From assembly GCA_965216205.1 (NCBI GenBank), contig OZ244139.1:2170001-2234000 (forward strand): a DNA stretch of 64,000 bases, written 5' to 3'. The notes below the pieces were generated by a model. That model worked only from the letters and a program-made list of their open reading frames with translations. It was not told where the DNA came from and searched no databases. The position numbers and the translations under genes were made by a program. The stretch is from CADEDH01 sp965216205 (GTDB taxonomy: Bacteria; Actinomycetota; Acidimicrobiia; Acidimicrobiales; SZUA-35). Positions 1-8,617 of this stretch are shown here, piece by piece (the stretch's first letter is position 1; each line of letters begins with the position of its first letter).

Positions 1-860
1 GACACGACCTGCTCGACGGTGCCGGTGCAGATCCGGCGCGGTCGCTCGTCGGTGAGCGGGTCGTCGGCTGCTGTCAAGCGGAGCGTGGTCGCCGCCATCA
101 TGGTGAACGTGGCGGGATCCCGTCCGATCTCGTCGAGTTCTGACCTGACGATCTCATGCAGGTTCGCCAGCCGGGTGGGATCCGACTGCGGATCGAGGAA
201 GACCGGGTAGAGGCCGTCGCAGTGCCGTGCGGCTCGGCGGGCTCCCCGGGGTGCCACGCCGCCGTAGATGATTGGTGGCCGCGGATGCTGCGTCGGCTTG
301 GGGTCCATGGAGACGTTGCCGATCTCGTAGAACTCGCCGCTGAAGTTCACGACCTCGTCGGTCCATGCTCGCTTGTAGATCTCGATGCACTCCTCGGTGC
401 GGCGGCCCCGTTCGCCGAACGGCACGCCCAGCGCGTCGAACTCCTCGCGCATCCAGCCGGCACCCACGCCGAGCACCAGCCGACCTCCGGACAGCACATC
501 GACGGTGGTGAACTGTCGTACGTCGTTCAACGGACCGCGGTACGGCGCGATGAGCACGCTCGTCCCCAGCTTGAGGTTCGAGGTTGCGCCGGCGACGGCG
601 CCCATCACGACGGCTGCGTCGAGCATCTCGTGGCGAGGCGAGTAGGACCGGGTGCCGGTCTCGTTTGCGATGTGGGCGCTGCCCGTTTCCAGGGGCATGC
701 ACACATGATCGGGAAACCACATCGAGTGGAAGCCGGCGGCTTCGGCCGCACGGGCCACGTCGACAGGACGAAGGGTGTGCGCCGGGACACTGCGCGTGTA
801 GTTGGTGGTCGCGTCGCGCCAGCCGACCCCGTGCGTGTTGGCGTAGAGACCGATCTGCAT
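1..860 (-). CDS. F420-dependent LLM-class oxidoreductase, C-terminus cut by the window edge
   Basis: Reading the minus strand from an ATG at 858-860 gives an uninterrupted frame to base 1, so the gene is cut at its 3' end and about 286 residues are visible. The protein starts MQIGLYANTHGVGWRD, and contains the motif LVLGVGAGWMREEFDALGV followed by RRTEECIEIYKRAWTDE, which are typical of the luciferase-like monooxygenase family that uses reduced F420 or flavin. It is probably a TIGR03619-type enzyme, like the neighbour at 3203-4075, acting on an alkanal or lipid-derived substrate in the cytoplasm. It lies 73 bases downstream of the SDR gene on the same strand and may share its transcript. The substrate cannot be told from sequence. 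Confidence 0.85.
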   Translation of the reverse strand, partial: MQIGLYANTHGVGWRDATTNYTRSVPAHTLRPVDVARAAEAAGFHSMWFPDHVCMPLETGSAHIANETGTRSYSPRHEMLDAAVVMGAVAGATSNLKLGTSVLIAPYRGPLNDVRQFTTVDVLSGGRLVLGVGAGWMREEFDALGVPFGERGRRTEECIEIYKRAWTDEVVNFSGEFYEIGNVSMDPKPTQHPRPPIIYGGVAPRGARRAARHCDGLYPVFLDPQSDPTRLANLHEIVRSELDEIGRDPATFTMMAATTLRLTAADDPLTDERPRRICTGTVEQVV

Positions 861-933
861 GGCCGGCCTCAACCGGCGTGGATGTGTGCTGGCCGGCTCC
901 ACCCGCCTGTCCGCCGGTGGTCTGTGTCGGCCA

Positions 934-1704
934 TCAGTGCCGCGAGCCGTAGGTGGGGAACTGGCCGGTGTTGGCCGTGACGCCGCCGTCGACCGGGAGG
1001 GCGACGCCGGTGATGAACGACGCGTCGGGCGACAGGAGGAACGAGACCGCCGCCGCCAGTTCGGATGCCTCGCCCCAACGGGCCATCGGGACGCTCCGTC
1101 GCATCGTCTCGCCCGACTCCTCGCGGTCACGCATGGCCTGGGTCATGCCCGTCTTGGTGGGCCCAGGGCACACCGCGTTGACCCGAATCCTCTCGTGGGC
1201 GACGTCGAGAGCGGCGGCTTTCGCCATGTTGATGACCGCGGCCTTGCTGGCGTTGTAGGTCCACCCGCCCGGGTCCGCCGCGATGCCCGAGGTCGAGCCC
1301 GTCACCACGATGGCGCCGCCGTCGATCTCGCGAAGCCTCGGCAACGCGGCCCGCATCCCGAGGGCGACAGCGCGGACGTTCACGTCCATCACCTTGTCGT
1401 ACATCGCCATCGGGGCCCGGTCGATCAAGCCGAAACCGGGGACACCGGCGTTCAGGAACACGCCGTGGAGGGCGTCGAAGTGGTCGACCGCGGCGGCGAC
1501 CATTGCGTCGTTGGTCTCCTCGCTCGACACATCACCTGCCACGGCGACCACTCGGTCGACCCGGCGAGTCCATTCGAGCCCGTCGTCGGTCAGGTCGACG
1601 GCAACCACGGAGGCACCATCGTCGACGAGCCGTTCGACCGACGCTCGCCCGATTCCCGAGGCGGCGCCGGTCACCGCATACACCCGTCCCGCATTGCTCG
1701 ACAT
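934..1704 (-). CDS. Short-chain dehydrogenase/reductase (SDR)
   Basis: This is a 256-residue classical SDR. The Rossmann motif TGAASGIG lies near residue 10, the FLNAGVPG motif follows, and the catalytic Tyr-Lys pair sits in YNASKAA. The C-terminal FITGVALPVDGG is the usual family ending. The start is placed at the ATG 1702-1704 because GGAGGA lies directly upstream; an upstream in-frame ATG at 1735-1737 has no such site. The enzyme should oxidise or reduce an alcohol or ketone with NAD(P). It is transcribed with the LLM oxidoreductase at 1-860 and faces away from the CoA-transferase at 1933, so the 228-base space between them probably holds divergent promoters. It fits the lipid or steroid catabolism theme of the island, but the substrate is unknown. 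Confidence 0.9.
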   Translation of the reverse strand: MSSNAGRVYAVTGAASGIGRASVERLVDDGASVVAVDLTDDGLEWTRRVDRVVAVAGDVSSEETNDAMVAAAVDHFDALHGVFLNAGVPGFGLIDRAPMAMYDKVMDVNVRAVALGMRAALPRLREIDGGAIVVTGSTSGIAADPGGWTYNASKAAVINMAKAAALDVAHERIRVNAVCPGPTKTGMTQAMRDREESGETMRRSVPMARWGEASELAAAVSFLLSPDASFITGVALPVDGGVTANTGQFPTYGSRH

Positions 1705-1932
1705 GCTTCCTCCAAGGGTTTGAGATGGCCACTGCACAACGGCAGCCGAAGTGTGACACGCCGAGGAACCACGGCTCCATCCATCGGCGGGTTCTCCCTC
1801 GGAGGTGGCCGTTCAGGCTGAATGGAGCCGCCGCCACGGTGCCGCGTAGGCTCGGGTGATCGTCAACGGCGACGGCGGGCACGATTGCGGCTGACTCGAG
1901 CAGCAATCGGGACGTTCCCAAAGGGGGCCGCC

Positions 1933-3159
1933 ATGTCGGAGTCAATCGATCACGACCTCATCCTCGACGGGGTCACCGTGCTCGACCTCACCCAGTATCT
2001 GGCTGGCGCCGGCGTGACGCGGATGATGGCGGAGCTCGGCGCCGACATCATCAAGGTCGAGCTCCCCGACACCGGTGATGGTGCGAGGTTCCTGCCGGTC
2101 GTGCTCGACAATGGCCGCTCCGCCTGGTTCGTGCAGCACAACCGCGGGAAGAAGAGCCTCTGCATCGACTGGAACACCCCGGAGGGGCTCCAGATCATCA
2201 AGGATCTCGTGCCGCAGGTCGACGTGGTCGCCGAGAACACCGGAACCCCCGACGTGCTGGCCAAGCGTGGCCTCGACTACGAGTCGCTGCGTCAGCTCAA
2301 CCCGTCGGTCATCATGGCCTCGGTGTCCGCCTTCGGGCGTCACAGCCCCTACCGCGACAAGACCGGCTACGACTTCATCGTCCAGGCGTTCTCCGGGCTG
2401 ATGCACATGACCGGCGACCCCGACGGGCCACCCCACTTCGTGGGCTCGTCGATCGCCGACACCGGTACCGCGGTCCACACGTTCGGCGCGCTCGGCTACG
2501 CCCTCTATCACCGGGAGCGCACGGGCCGGGGGCAGCACCTCGACATCGCGATGGTCGACTGCATGTTCCACATGCACGAAGGCCATCTCCAGTGCGCGCA
2601 CTTCAGCGACTACGAACCGAAGCGAGCGGGAACCCACCACGAGTTGGTCTTCCCCGTCGGCACGTTCCGCGGTCCGGAGGGATGGATCGTGGTGCTGGCC
2701 CTCGACCTCCAATGGCCCAACTTCTGCCATGCGATCGACCGACCCGACCTGATCGACGACGGGCGCTACAAGACGATGCCCGACCGTGCAGCCCGTCGCC
2801 ACGAGCTCATCGAACTGACGGAGAGCTGGATGGCCACCTTCGCCACCGACGCCGACGTCATCGCCAGGCTGGAATCGCACCGTGTGCCCTGCTCACCCGT
2901 GCTCGCACCGACCGATGCCCTCGATCACCCCTACTTCGAAGCGCGGGACATGGTCCGGTGGGTCGACGACCCGTTGGCCGGGAAGGTTCCGATTCCCGGC
3001 TACCCGTTCAAGTTCGGCGACCAACCCCGGTTGCCCGACCTCGTCGCCCCGACCCTCGGCGAGCACAACGCCGAGGTCCTCAGCTCCCGCCTCGGCATCA
3101 CCGACGACAGGATCGCCGAGCTGACGGCGGCCGGCGTGCTACGACACGGTCCGACGTGA
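1933..3159 (+). CDS. CaiB/BaiF class III CoA-transferase
   Basis: The 408-residue product begins MSESIDHDLILDGVTVLDLT and shows the family pattern LGADIIKVELPDTGD, RGKKSLCIDW and GYDFIVQAFSGLM. The aspartate expected to carry the acyl anhydride lies in GQHLDIAMVDCMF. The enzyme moves CoA between acyl groups in the cytoplasm, activating a carboxylate. The start at 1933 is supported by the AAAGGGGG site about 7 bases upstream; longer in-frame starts would add an arginine-rich stretch unlike the family. It is the first gene of a plus-strand run that continues with an LLM oxidoreductase, an Ltp-like thiolase, a DUF35 protein and two more CoA-transferases. This is one of three full-length paralogues in 6 kb, plus a tandem fusion at 22912. 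Confidence 0.92.
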   Translation: MSESIDHDLILDGVTVLDLTQYLAGAGVTRMMAELGADIIKVELPDTGDGARFLPVVLDNGRSAWFVQHNRGKKSLCIDWNTPEGLQIIKDLVPQVDVVAENTGTPDVLAKRGLDYESLRQLNPSVIMASVSAFGRHSPYRDKTGYDFIVQAFSGLMHMTGDPDGPPHFVGSSIADTGTAVHTFGALGYALYHRERTGRGQHLDIAMVDCMFHMHEGHLQCAHFSDYEPKRAGTHHELVFPVGTFRGPEGWIVVLALDLQWPNFCHAIDRPDLIDDGRYKTMPDRAARRHELIELTESWMATFATDADVIARLESHRVPCSPVLAPTDALDHPYFEARDMVRWVDDPLAGKVPIPGYPFKFGDQPRLPDLVAPTLGEHNAEVLSSRLGITDDRIAELTAAGVLRHGPT

Positions 3160-3202
3160 TCTGATCTGACCTGACCCACACGACGATCACGAGGGGAAAC
3201 CG

Positions 3203-4075
3203 ATGAGGCTCGGACTGTTCGCACCGCTCCAGTCACCACAGGCGACGCCGGAGATGATGGCCGACCTGGCCGCCGGGGCCGAGGAGCTCCAGCTCGACTC
3301 GATCTGGCTCGGGGAGCACGTCGTGCTGTTCCCCGACTACGAGTCGCGCTACCCGGGGTCGCCCGACGGGAAGATACCGATCCCGAAGGGGAGCGGCCTC
3401 CTCGACGTCACGGCCATGATCGGGTTCCTCGCCGCCAACACGTCCACCGTCCGCCTGGCCACGGGGATCTGCCTCCTTCCCCAACGCAACCCGGTCTATG
3501 CCGCGAAGGAGTTCGCGACGCTCGACTGGCTGTCCAACGGACGGGTCGACCTCGGTATCGGGGTCGGCTGGAGCTGGGAGGAGTTCGAAGCCTGCAACGT
3601 GCCGTGGGAGCGTCGGGGCGCCCGGTGCGACGAGTACATCGAGATCCTGCGCACCTGCTGGACCGACGAGGTCTCCTCCCACGACGGCGAGTTCTACCAG
3701 CTGCGCGACTGCTATCTCTACCCCAAGCCGGTGCAGGAGCCCCACATCCCGATCCACGTGGGCGGTCACTCCGATGCGGCGATGCGAAGGACCGCCAGGA
3801 TCGGTCAAGGATGGTACGGGATCTCGCCGACGCTCGCCTCGGCCGAGGCCGACATCGGCCGGCTGTCGGCAGCCCTCGAGGGCGAGGGTCGCAGCCTCAG
3901 CGACATCCAGATCACCGTCACCCCAGGCCCCGGACTCACCCCGGACGATGTGCCGGCGTGGGCCGACCTCGGCGTCGACGTGTTGGCGCCGACACTGGCC
4001 CGTCAGCGGCACGAGCGGTTGCCGGAAGCGATCGATGCCCTCCGGCCCCTCGCCGCCGCCGTGGCCTCGCTTTGA
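3203..4075 (+). CDS. F420-dependent LLM-class oxidoreductase
   Basis: This 290-residue protein starts MRLGLFAPLQSPQ and carries SIWLGEHV, RLATGICLLPQRNPV, VDLGIGVGWSWEEFEACNV and PIHVGGHS, all in the order expected for a luciferase-like TIM barrel using F420 or FMN. GAGGGG lies 9 bases upstream of the ATG. It is a paralogue of the partial gene at the left edge; both have the GVGxxxEEFxA segment followed by a DE-rich helix. It is 43 bases downstream of a CoA-transferase and upstream of the Ltp/DUF35 pair, so it may oxidise an intermediate of the same degradative route. The cofactor is inferred from family and taxon rather than from a decisive residue. Confidence 0.9.
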   Translation: MRLGLFAPLQSPQATPEMMADLAAGAEELQLDSIWLGEHVVLFPDYESRYPGSPDGKIPIPKGSGLLDVTAMIGFLAANTSTVRLATGICLLPQRNPVYAAKEFATLDWLSNGRVDLGIGVGWSWEEFEACNVPWERRGARCDEYIEILRTCWTDEVSSHDGEFYQLRDCYLYPKPVQEPHIPIHVGGHSDAAMRRTARIGQGWYGISPTLASAEADIGRLSAALEGEGRSLSDIQITVTPGPGLTPDDVPAWADLGVDVLAPTLARQRHERLPEAIDALRPLAAAVASL

Positions 4076-4220
4076 CGCCCCCGGCTGACCGGCAGGGCCG
4101 GGTGGATCGACCGTCGGCGGCGGTCCGCATGCCGTCACGGGTCGACTGCATGCCGAGTCGACCCCGGCGGCGCCGATGGGCCACGCTTGGTGGCATCGAC
4201 GAGAGGGGGATCCGTTGACG

Positions 4221-5411
4221 ATGGCCGCCGGAGCGGTGCCGGGAGCGAGCCTCGTCGATCGCGTCGCGGTCTGCGGCGTCGGCGAGTCGGCCTACGGGCG
4301 ACGGCTTGGTCGCAGTGCCATCGATCTGGCGGCCGACGCCATCGCCAACGCCACGGCCGATGCCGGGCTCACCAAGGACGACATCGACGGGATGGTGGTC
4401 ACGTTCGGCTCACCCACCGGTGCCGACGCCGACTCGCTGGCGTTCTCCCTCGGTCTGGATCTCCGGGCCTACTTCCAGACGTGGGCCCATGGGCGGTTCA
4501 CGGCCAGTGCGGTGCAGTGGGCGGCGATGGCGGTGACCGCGGGCATGGCCGACGTCGTGGCCTGCCTGGCCTCGGTGAGCTTCACCGGGGTCAAACGCCT
4601 CCGGGTCGGCGGCCGCGGCGACCGCGAAGGGGCTCGTGAGGGTGGCGGAGGGCACGGCGAGGACCCGGTCTACGGGATGACGTCCCCCGGGGCCGGGGCG
4701 GCCCTCATGGCCCAGAAGTACTTCGCCCGCTACGGGGCGACGAGCGAGGAGCTGGCGTCGGTGCCGATCGCGTTCCGCCGCCACGCCACCCTGAACCCCC
4801 GGGCGATGTACCGGGAACCGCTCACCGTCGAGGACTACCTCGGCTCGCGGTACGTGGCCGAGCCGCTCCACATCTTCGACTACTGCCAGGTCAACGACGG
4901 TGCCACCTGCATTCTCGTGACGACGGCCGAACGGGCCGCCGACCTGGCCCAGCCTCCGGTCTACCTGAGCGGGATGCAGCCGCTGCCCGCCGGTCGCCAG
5001 GAGTTCATCTGGGCCCATCCCGGTTTCGGGCTCGCCCAGCAAGCCGAGCGCGACTGGGCTCCGGGGACCCAGCCGGTCTACGCCCAGGCCGGCGTCGGCC
5101 CGGACGACGTCGATGCCCTGTTCACCTACGACGCCTTCTCACCACTCATCTGGCTGGCGTTGGAGCGGTGGGGGTTCTGCGGCCTCGGCGAGGCCAAGGA
5201 CTTCACGCAGGACGGGCGGATCGAGCTCGGTGGGCAGCTCCCGATGAACACCAACGGCGGTCTCCTGTCGGAAGCTCACGTGATGGCGTGGAACCACCAG
5301 GCCGAGATCGTCCGCCAGCTCCGAGGCCAGTGCGGCGATCGTCAGATCGAAGGGGCGGAGGTGATCCAATGGGCCAACGTCTATGGCGACTCCCTCATCT
5401 ACCACCGGTGA
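4221..5411 (+). CDS. Ltp-like thiolase-fold protein (SCP2-thiolase/retro-aldolase type)
   Basis: The product of about 396 residues has the thiolase fold pattern, with ATADAGLTKDDIDGMVV near the N-terminus, YDAFSPLIWLALE in the middle, and GGQLPMNTNGGLLSEAH and QLRGQCGDRQIEGA near the end. The nucleophilic cysteine of true thiolases is not visible where expected (SAVQWAAMAVTAG), and the C-terminal Cys-Gly-Gly segment is replaced by WANVYGDS. This matches the Ltp2/Ltp group that performs retro-aldol side-chain cleavage with a DUF35 partner in sterol degradation. The next gene, 10 bases downstream, is such a DUF35 protein. The start could be ATG 4221 or TTG 4215; GAGAGGGGGA lies at 4201-4210. 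The substrate is unknown. Confidence 0.85.
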   Translation: MAAGAVPGASLVDRVAVCGVGESAYGRRLGRSAIDLAADAIANATADAGLTKDDIDGMVVTFGSPTGADADSLAFSLGLDLRAYFQTWAHGRFTASAVQWAAMAVTAGMADVVACLASVSFTGVKRLRVGGRGDREGAREGGGGHGEDPVYGMTSPGAGAALMAQKYFARYGATSEELASVPIAFRRHATLNPRAMYREPLTVEDYLGSRYVAEPLHIFDYCQVNDGATCILVTTAERAADLAQPPVYLSGMQPLPAGRQEFIWAHPGFGLAQQAERDWAPGTQPVYAQAGVGPDDVDALFTYDAFSPLIWLALERWGFCGLGEAKDFTQDGRIELGGQLPMNTNGGLLSEAHVMAWNHQAEIVRQLRGQCGDRQIEGAEVIQWANVYGDSLIYHR

Positions 5412-5421
5412 AGGGATCGAC

Positions 5422-5859
5422 GTGACCGACTACCGCAGGCCCCTGCCCCCGATCACCAACCTGAACCGCCCCTACTGGGAGGGCCTCCACGCCGGGGAGT
5501 TGCGGATGCAGCGGTGCTCGGCGTGCCACGAGCTGTGGTACCCGCCCGGTCCGGTCTGCCCCCGGTGCTGGTCCCGCGACCATGCCTGGGTGCCACTGTC
5601 GGGCCGGGGGGAGGTCAACTCCTGGGTGGTGTTCCATCAGGCGTACCTGCCCGGCTACGACGATGCCGACGTTCCCTTCAACGTGGCCGAGGTGACCCTC
5701 GACGAGGGGCCGCGGCTGATGACCAACCTGGTCGGGATCGACAACGACCGCATCGAGATCGGGCTGCCGGTGGCGATCGTGTTCGAGCCGGTCACCGATG
5801 AGATCACCCTCGCCAAGTTCGCCCCTTCGGGCGGGGCCAGCCCCCGGTCCGCCCCATGA
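5422..5859 (+). CDS. DUF35/OB-fold zinc-ribbon protein, probable Ltp partner
   Basis: The 145-residue product has an N-terminal rubredoxin-like zinc ribbon, seen as CSACHELWYPPGPVCPRC, followed by an OB-fold with GEVNSWVVFHQAYLPGYD and PFNVAEVTLDEGPRLMTNLVG. Such proteins present acyl-CoA substrates to thiolase-fold partners. The GTG at 5422 is chosen because AAGGGA lies upstream and the previous gene ends at 5411; an in-frame ATG at 5383 inside the thiolase gene is less likely. The stop codon overlaps the next gene's ATG as ATGA, indicating translational coupling with the CoA-transferase at 5856. Pairing with the Ltp-like gene upstream repeats the gene order known from actinobacterial steroid side-chain aldolases. 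Confidence 0.9.
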   Translation: MTDYRRPLPPITNLNRPYWEGLHAGELRMQRCSACHELWYPPGPVCPRCWSRDHAWVPLSGRGEVNSWVVFHQAYLPGYDDADVPFNVAEVTLDEGPRLMTNLVGIDNDRIEIGLPVAIVFEPVTDEITLAKFAPSGGASPRSAP

Positions 5860-7052
5860 GCAGCACCGCGCCGACCACGCCGGCCTCAGGACCCCTCGCC
5901 GGGATCCGGGTGTTCGACCTGACCCTGGCCGCCGTCGGTCCGTGGGCGTCGAAGCTGCTGGGGCAACTGGGAGCGGATGTCATCAAGGTCGAGTCGCCGG
6001 AACCGGAGATGTCGCACCAGATCCCACCGACGATCAACGGCACCGGCGTGCTGTACGTCTCGGCCAACTTCAACAAGCGACAGATCGTTCTCGACCTCAA
6101 GGACGACGACGATCGGGCCAAGGCGTATCGGCTGGCCGCCCAGTGCGACGTCTTCATCCAGAACATGCGTCCCGGAGCGGCCGAGAAGCTCGGGTTCGGC
6201 TACGAGGACGTGGTGCTTCACCGGCCCGACGTGATCTACGTGACCGCCTCGGCGTACGGCCGGGTGGGCCCGATGGCCACCGAGGGCGGCGTCGACCCGC
6301 TCCTCCAGGCGTTCTCCGGGATCACCAGCGTCACCGGTTCGGCCGGAGGGCGGCCGGAGATGTTCCGCCATCTCGCCCACATCGACATCACCACCAGCTC
6401 CAACATCGTGGAGGCCGTGCTGCAGGCGTTGGTGCACCGCGAGCGATCTGGCGAGGGCCAGCAGATCGAGCTGGAGATGGTCACGGCCGCCCTCGCCCTG
6501 CAGTCCACCCGTCTCGGCGAGTTCTTCGCCACCGACACCCAGCCCCCGCCGATGGGCAGCGCCACCACGACCACCGTGCCCCACCAGGCGTTCGAGTGCC
6601 AGGATCGCGAATGGTTGATGGTCGGCGTCACCCGCGATGACCAGTGGGCATCGCTCTGCCGTGCGCTCCAGTCAGACGAGCTAGCGGCCGATCCCCGCTT
6701 CGCCACCAACCCCGATCGGGTACGGAACCGCGACGAGCTGGTGCCGCTGTTGGCCGAGTGGTTCGCCACCCGACCGGCAGCCTGGTGGAATCTCCGCCTC
6801 ACCGCCGAGCGGGTGCCCAACAGCCGAGTCCTCGATTTCGACGTGCTCCGCCATCATCCGCAGGTCGTCGACAACGACCATCTCGCCCACCTCGACACAC
6901 CCCACTTCGGCTCGTTGACGACCGACGCGGTGCCGTGGAGCTTCGCCGCGTCTCCGGCTGGTCCGGTGGTTGCTGGCGGGCTCCAGGGCGAGCACACCGA
7001 GAAGATCGAGGCCGAGTTCGGCCTCGACGCCGCCTCCGAGGACGGCCGCTGA
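5856..7052 (+). CDS. CaiB/BaiF class III CoA-transferase
   Basis: The 398-residue product starts MSSTAPTTPASGPLAGIRVFDLT and contains LGQLGADVIKVESPEPE, FNKRQIVLDL, and VDPLLQAFSGITSVTG. It transfers CoA between carboxylates. Its ATG overlaps the stop of the DUF35 gene by four bases (ATGA), and its own stop overlaps the next gene's start by one base (TGATG), so three genes are tightly coupled in translation. It is the second of three CoA-transferases in the island. Relative to the first paralogue it lacks the N-terminal SESIDHD-type extension. The physiological CoA donor and acceptor are unknown. Confidence 0.92.
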   Translation: MSSTAPTTPASGPLAGIRVFDLTLAAVGPWASKLLGQLGADVIKVESPEPEMSHQIPPTINGTGVLYVSANFNKRQIVLDLKDDDDRAKAYRLAAQCDVFIQNMRPGAAEKLGFGYEDVVLHRPDVIYVTASAYGRVGPMATEGGVDPLLQAFSGITSVTGSAGGRPEMFRHLAHIDITTSSNIVEAVLQALVHRERSGEGQQIELEMVTAALALQSTRLGEFFATDTQPPPMGSATTTTVPHQAFECQDREWLMVGVTRDDQWASLCRALQSDELAADPRFATNPDRVRNRDELVPLLAEWFATRPAAWWNLRLTAERVPNSRVLDFDVLRHHPQVVDNDHLAHLDTPHFGSLTTDAVPWSFAASPAGPVVAGGLQGEHTEKIEAEFGLDAASEDGR

Positions 7053-8206
7053 TGGGGGCGCTCGACGGATTCCGGCTCGTCGACCTGACCGAGGGCCTGT
7101 GCGGACCGCACGCCTCGATGCGTCTCGGCGATGCAGGAGTCGACGTGATCAAGGTCGAGCCTCCTGGCGGTGACTGCGCCCGAGGGATGGGACCGCCGTT
7201 CGTCGAGGGCGAGAGCGCGGTGTTCCTCGCCCTGAACAGGAACAAGCGGAGCATCGTCGCCGACCTCACCACTGACGAGGGTCGGCAACTCGTGCGTCGA
7301 CTCGTCGAGGGGGCCGACGCCGTCCTCGAGGACCTCGGCCCCGGCCGGGCCGACGCCCTCGGCCTCGGCCACGAGGCGCTCTCGTCGACCAATCCCGGGC
7401 TCGTGACGTGCTCTATCACGGCCTGGGGTGAGCAGGGACCGATGCGGGACCTCCCGGGAGCCGAGGCCGTTGTCCAGGCGTTCGCCGAGTACACCCGCAG
7501 CCTCGGTCGCATCGGCGAGCCACCCGTCCGTTTCGGAGCTGACGTCGCCAACCTGAACACCGCCGTCTTCGCCTCCCAGGCGTTGACCGCCGCGCTGTTC
7601 CACCGCCTTCGGACCGGTCTCGGGCAGCGGGTCTCGGTCTCGATGCTCCGGGTGCTGCTCCACATGCGGGGCATCATGTGGGCGGCGAGGAGCAACCCCG
7701 ACGGCTGGTGGGGGTTCCATCTCGACCACTACACCAACCCGCCGGAGCACGGCTACGAAGCGGCCGATGGCCGGCTGTTCTTCGGCCTCCGTCGGGCGAG
7801 CAGCGAGGACTTCGATCGGCTGATGATCGAGTTGGGCCTGGTCGATCACGTGACCGACGAACGGTTCGGGAACCAGGGCCGGAGCGCGGCGCCGCTCGGT
7901 CGCTACGTCGAGGAGGCCCGGCCGGTGTGGGAATCGGCCTTCGAGCAGCGCTCCGTCGACGAGCTCCGGCAGTTGATCCAGGAGGCGGGGGGCGACGCCG
8001 TCCCCGTCAACGACTACCCGTCGCTCGTCGCCCACCCGCAGCTCGAGGCCATCGAGGCCGTGACCTCCTTCGAGCACCCCACGGCGGGAACGGTGCGAAC
8101 GATCAGGCCGGTGGCCCGCCACGAAGCCACGCCAGCGGCGATCACCCGCCCGCCACCCCTCCTCGACCAACACCGCGACGAGATCCTCGCCGAGCTCGGC
8201 AGCTGA
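7052..8206 (+). CDS. CaiB/BaiF class III CoA-transferase
   Basis: The 384-residue product starts MGALDGFRLVDLTEGLCGPHAS and shows LGDAGVDVIKVEPPGGD, LNRNKRSIVADL, GQRVSVSMLRVL and a C-terminal RPPPLLDQHRDEIL. The start ATG overlaps the preceding stop as TGATG. The expected catalytic aspartate in the GQxxD motif is replaced by Ser here (GQRVSVSML), so the anhydride-forming residue may differ or the protein may be a non-catalytic partner of the preceding paralogue. That pairing would resemble two-subunit CoA-transferases, but it is only inference. It is the last gene of the operon; no strong terminator was seen directly after it. Confidence 0.88.
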   Translation: MGALDGFRLVDLTEGLCGPHASMRLGDAGVDVIKVEPPGGDCARGMGPPFVEGESAVFLALNRNKRSIVADLTTDEGRQLVRRLVEGADAVLEDLGPGRADALGLGHEALSSTNPGLVTCSITAWGEQGPMRDLPGAEAVVQAFAEYTRSLGRIGEPPVRFGADVANLNTAVFASQALTAALFHRLRTGLGQRVSVSMLRVLLHMRGIMWAARSNPDGWWGFHLDHYTNPPEHGYEAADGRLFFGLRRASSEDFDRLMIELGLVDHVTDERFGNQGRSAAPLGRYVEEARPVWESAFEQRSVDELRQLIQEAGGDAVPVNDYPSLVAHPQLEAIEAVTSFEHPTAGTVRTIRPVARHEATPAAITRPPPLLDQHRDEILAELGS

Positions 8207-8447
8207 TCAACACGCCACCAACGCGTGCGGCCCGAGGAATCAGTGCGAGGTGACCAGCGTCGCATAGGTCTCAACGCTGCCAGCAACGATCTGGGCCTCG
8301 AACGCGAGCACCCTGTCGCCGCCACGTTGTTCGGAAACGGTAGAGGCCAATGGAGCAACGGTCATCGACAGGGACGGACACTACCTGGGCCCCTGCCACC
8401 CCGTTTCGTCGTCCAGCTCGAGTGAGCCTGTGAGTCTCCGAACAAGA
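8207..8447. other. Intergenic spacer with no supported gene
   Basis: Between the CoA-transferase stop and the tRNA terminator I see no coding region with a convincing ribosome site. A 41-codon minus-strand frame (8240-8365) reads like protein at its C-terminus but has no ribosome site and is preceded at once by a stop. It could be a remnant of an old gene. Confidence 0.4.
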
Positions 8448-8472
8448 AGAGCCGGCCCATCGGGCCGGCTCT
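8448..8472 (-). terminator. Rho-independent terminator of tRNA-Pro
   Basis: A perfect 11-bp inverted repeat, AGAGCCGGCCC and its complement, has a 3-base loop. Read on the minus strand it starts 17 bases after the tRNA 3' end and is followed by TTCTTGTTC, a T-rich tail. It should end the tRNA transcript. Confidence 0.85.
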
Positions 8473-8488
8473 GAACTGCGGAAACTTG

Positions 8489-8563
8489 TCGGGCTGGAGA
8501 GATTTGAACTCTCGGCCTCTTGACCCCCAGTCAAGCGCGCTAACCAAGCTGCGCCACAGCCCG
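8489..8563 (-). tRNA. tRNA-Pro (anticodon GGG)
   Basis: The minus strand folds as a complete cloverleaf. The acceptor stem is CGGGCTG paired with CAGCCCG, with discriminator A. The anticodon arm is CTTGA-CTGGGGG-TCAAG, giving anticodon GGG. The T arm is GAGAG-TTCAAAT-CTCTC. CCA is not encoded. It decodes CCC and CCU codons. Confidence 0.95.
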
Positions 8564-8617
8564 TGGCCCGTCGATGCTACCGCCGAGCCGGTGGTGCTGC
8601 ACCGGTTTCACGGCGTC

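Noticed and set aside
7052..8206. Calling the last CoA-transferase inactive
   Set aside because: The Ser for Asp change is seen by eye only; without a full alignment the catalytic residue could be misplaced, so it is given as an open point and not as a pseudogene.
8240..8365. A 41-codon minus-strand frame that reads somewhat like protein
   Set aside because: No ribosome site, an in-frame stop 15 bases upstream of the ATG, and no recognisable family.
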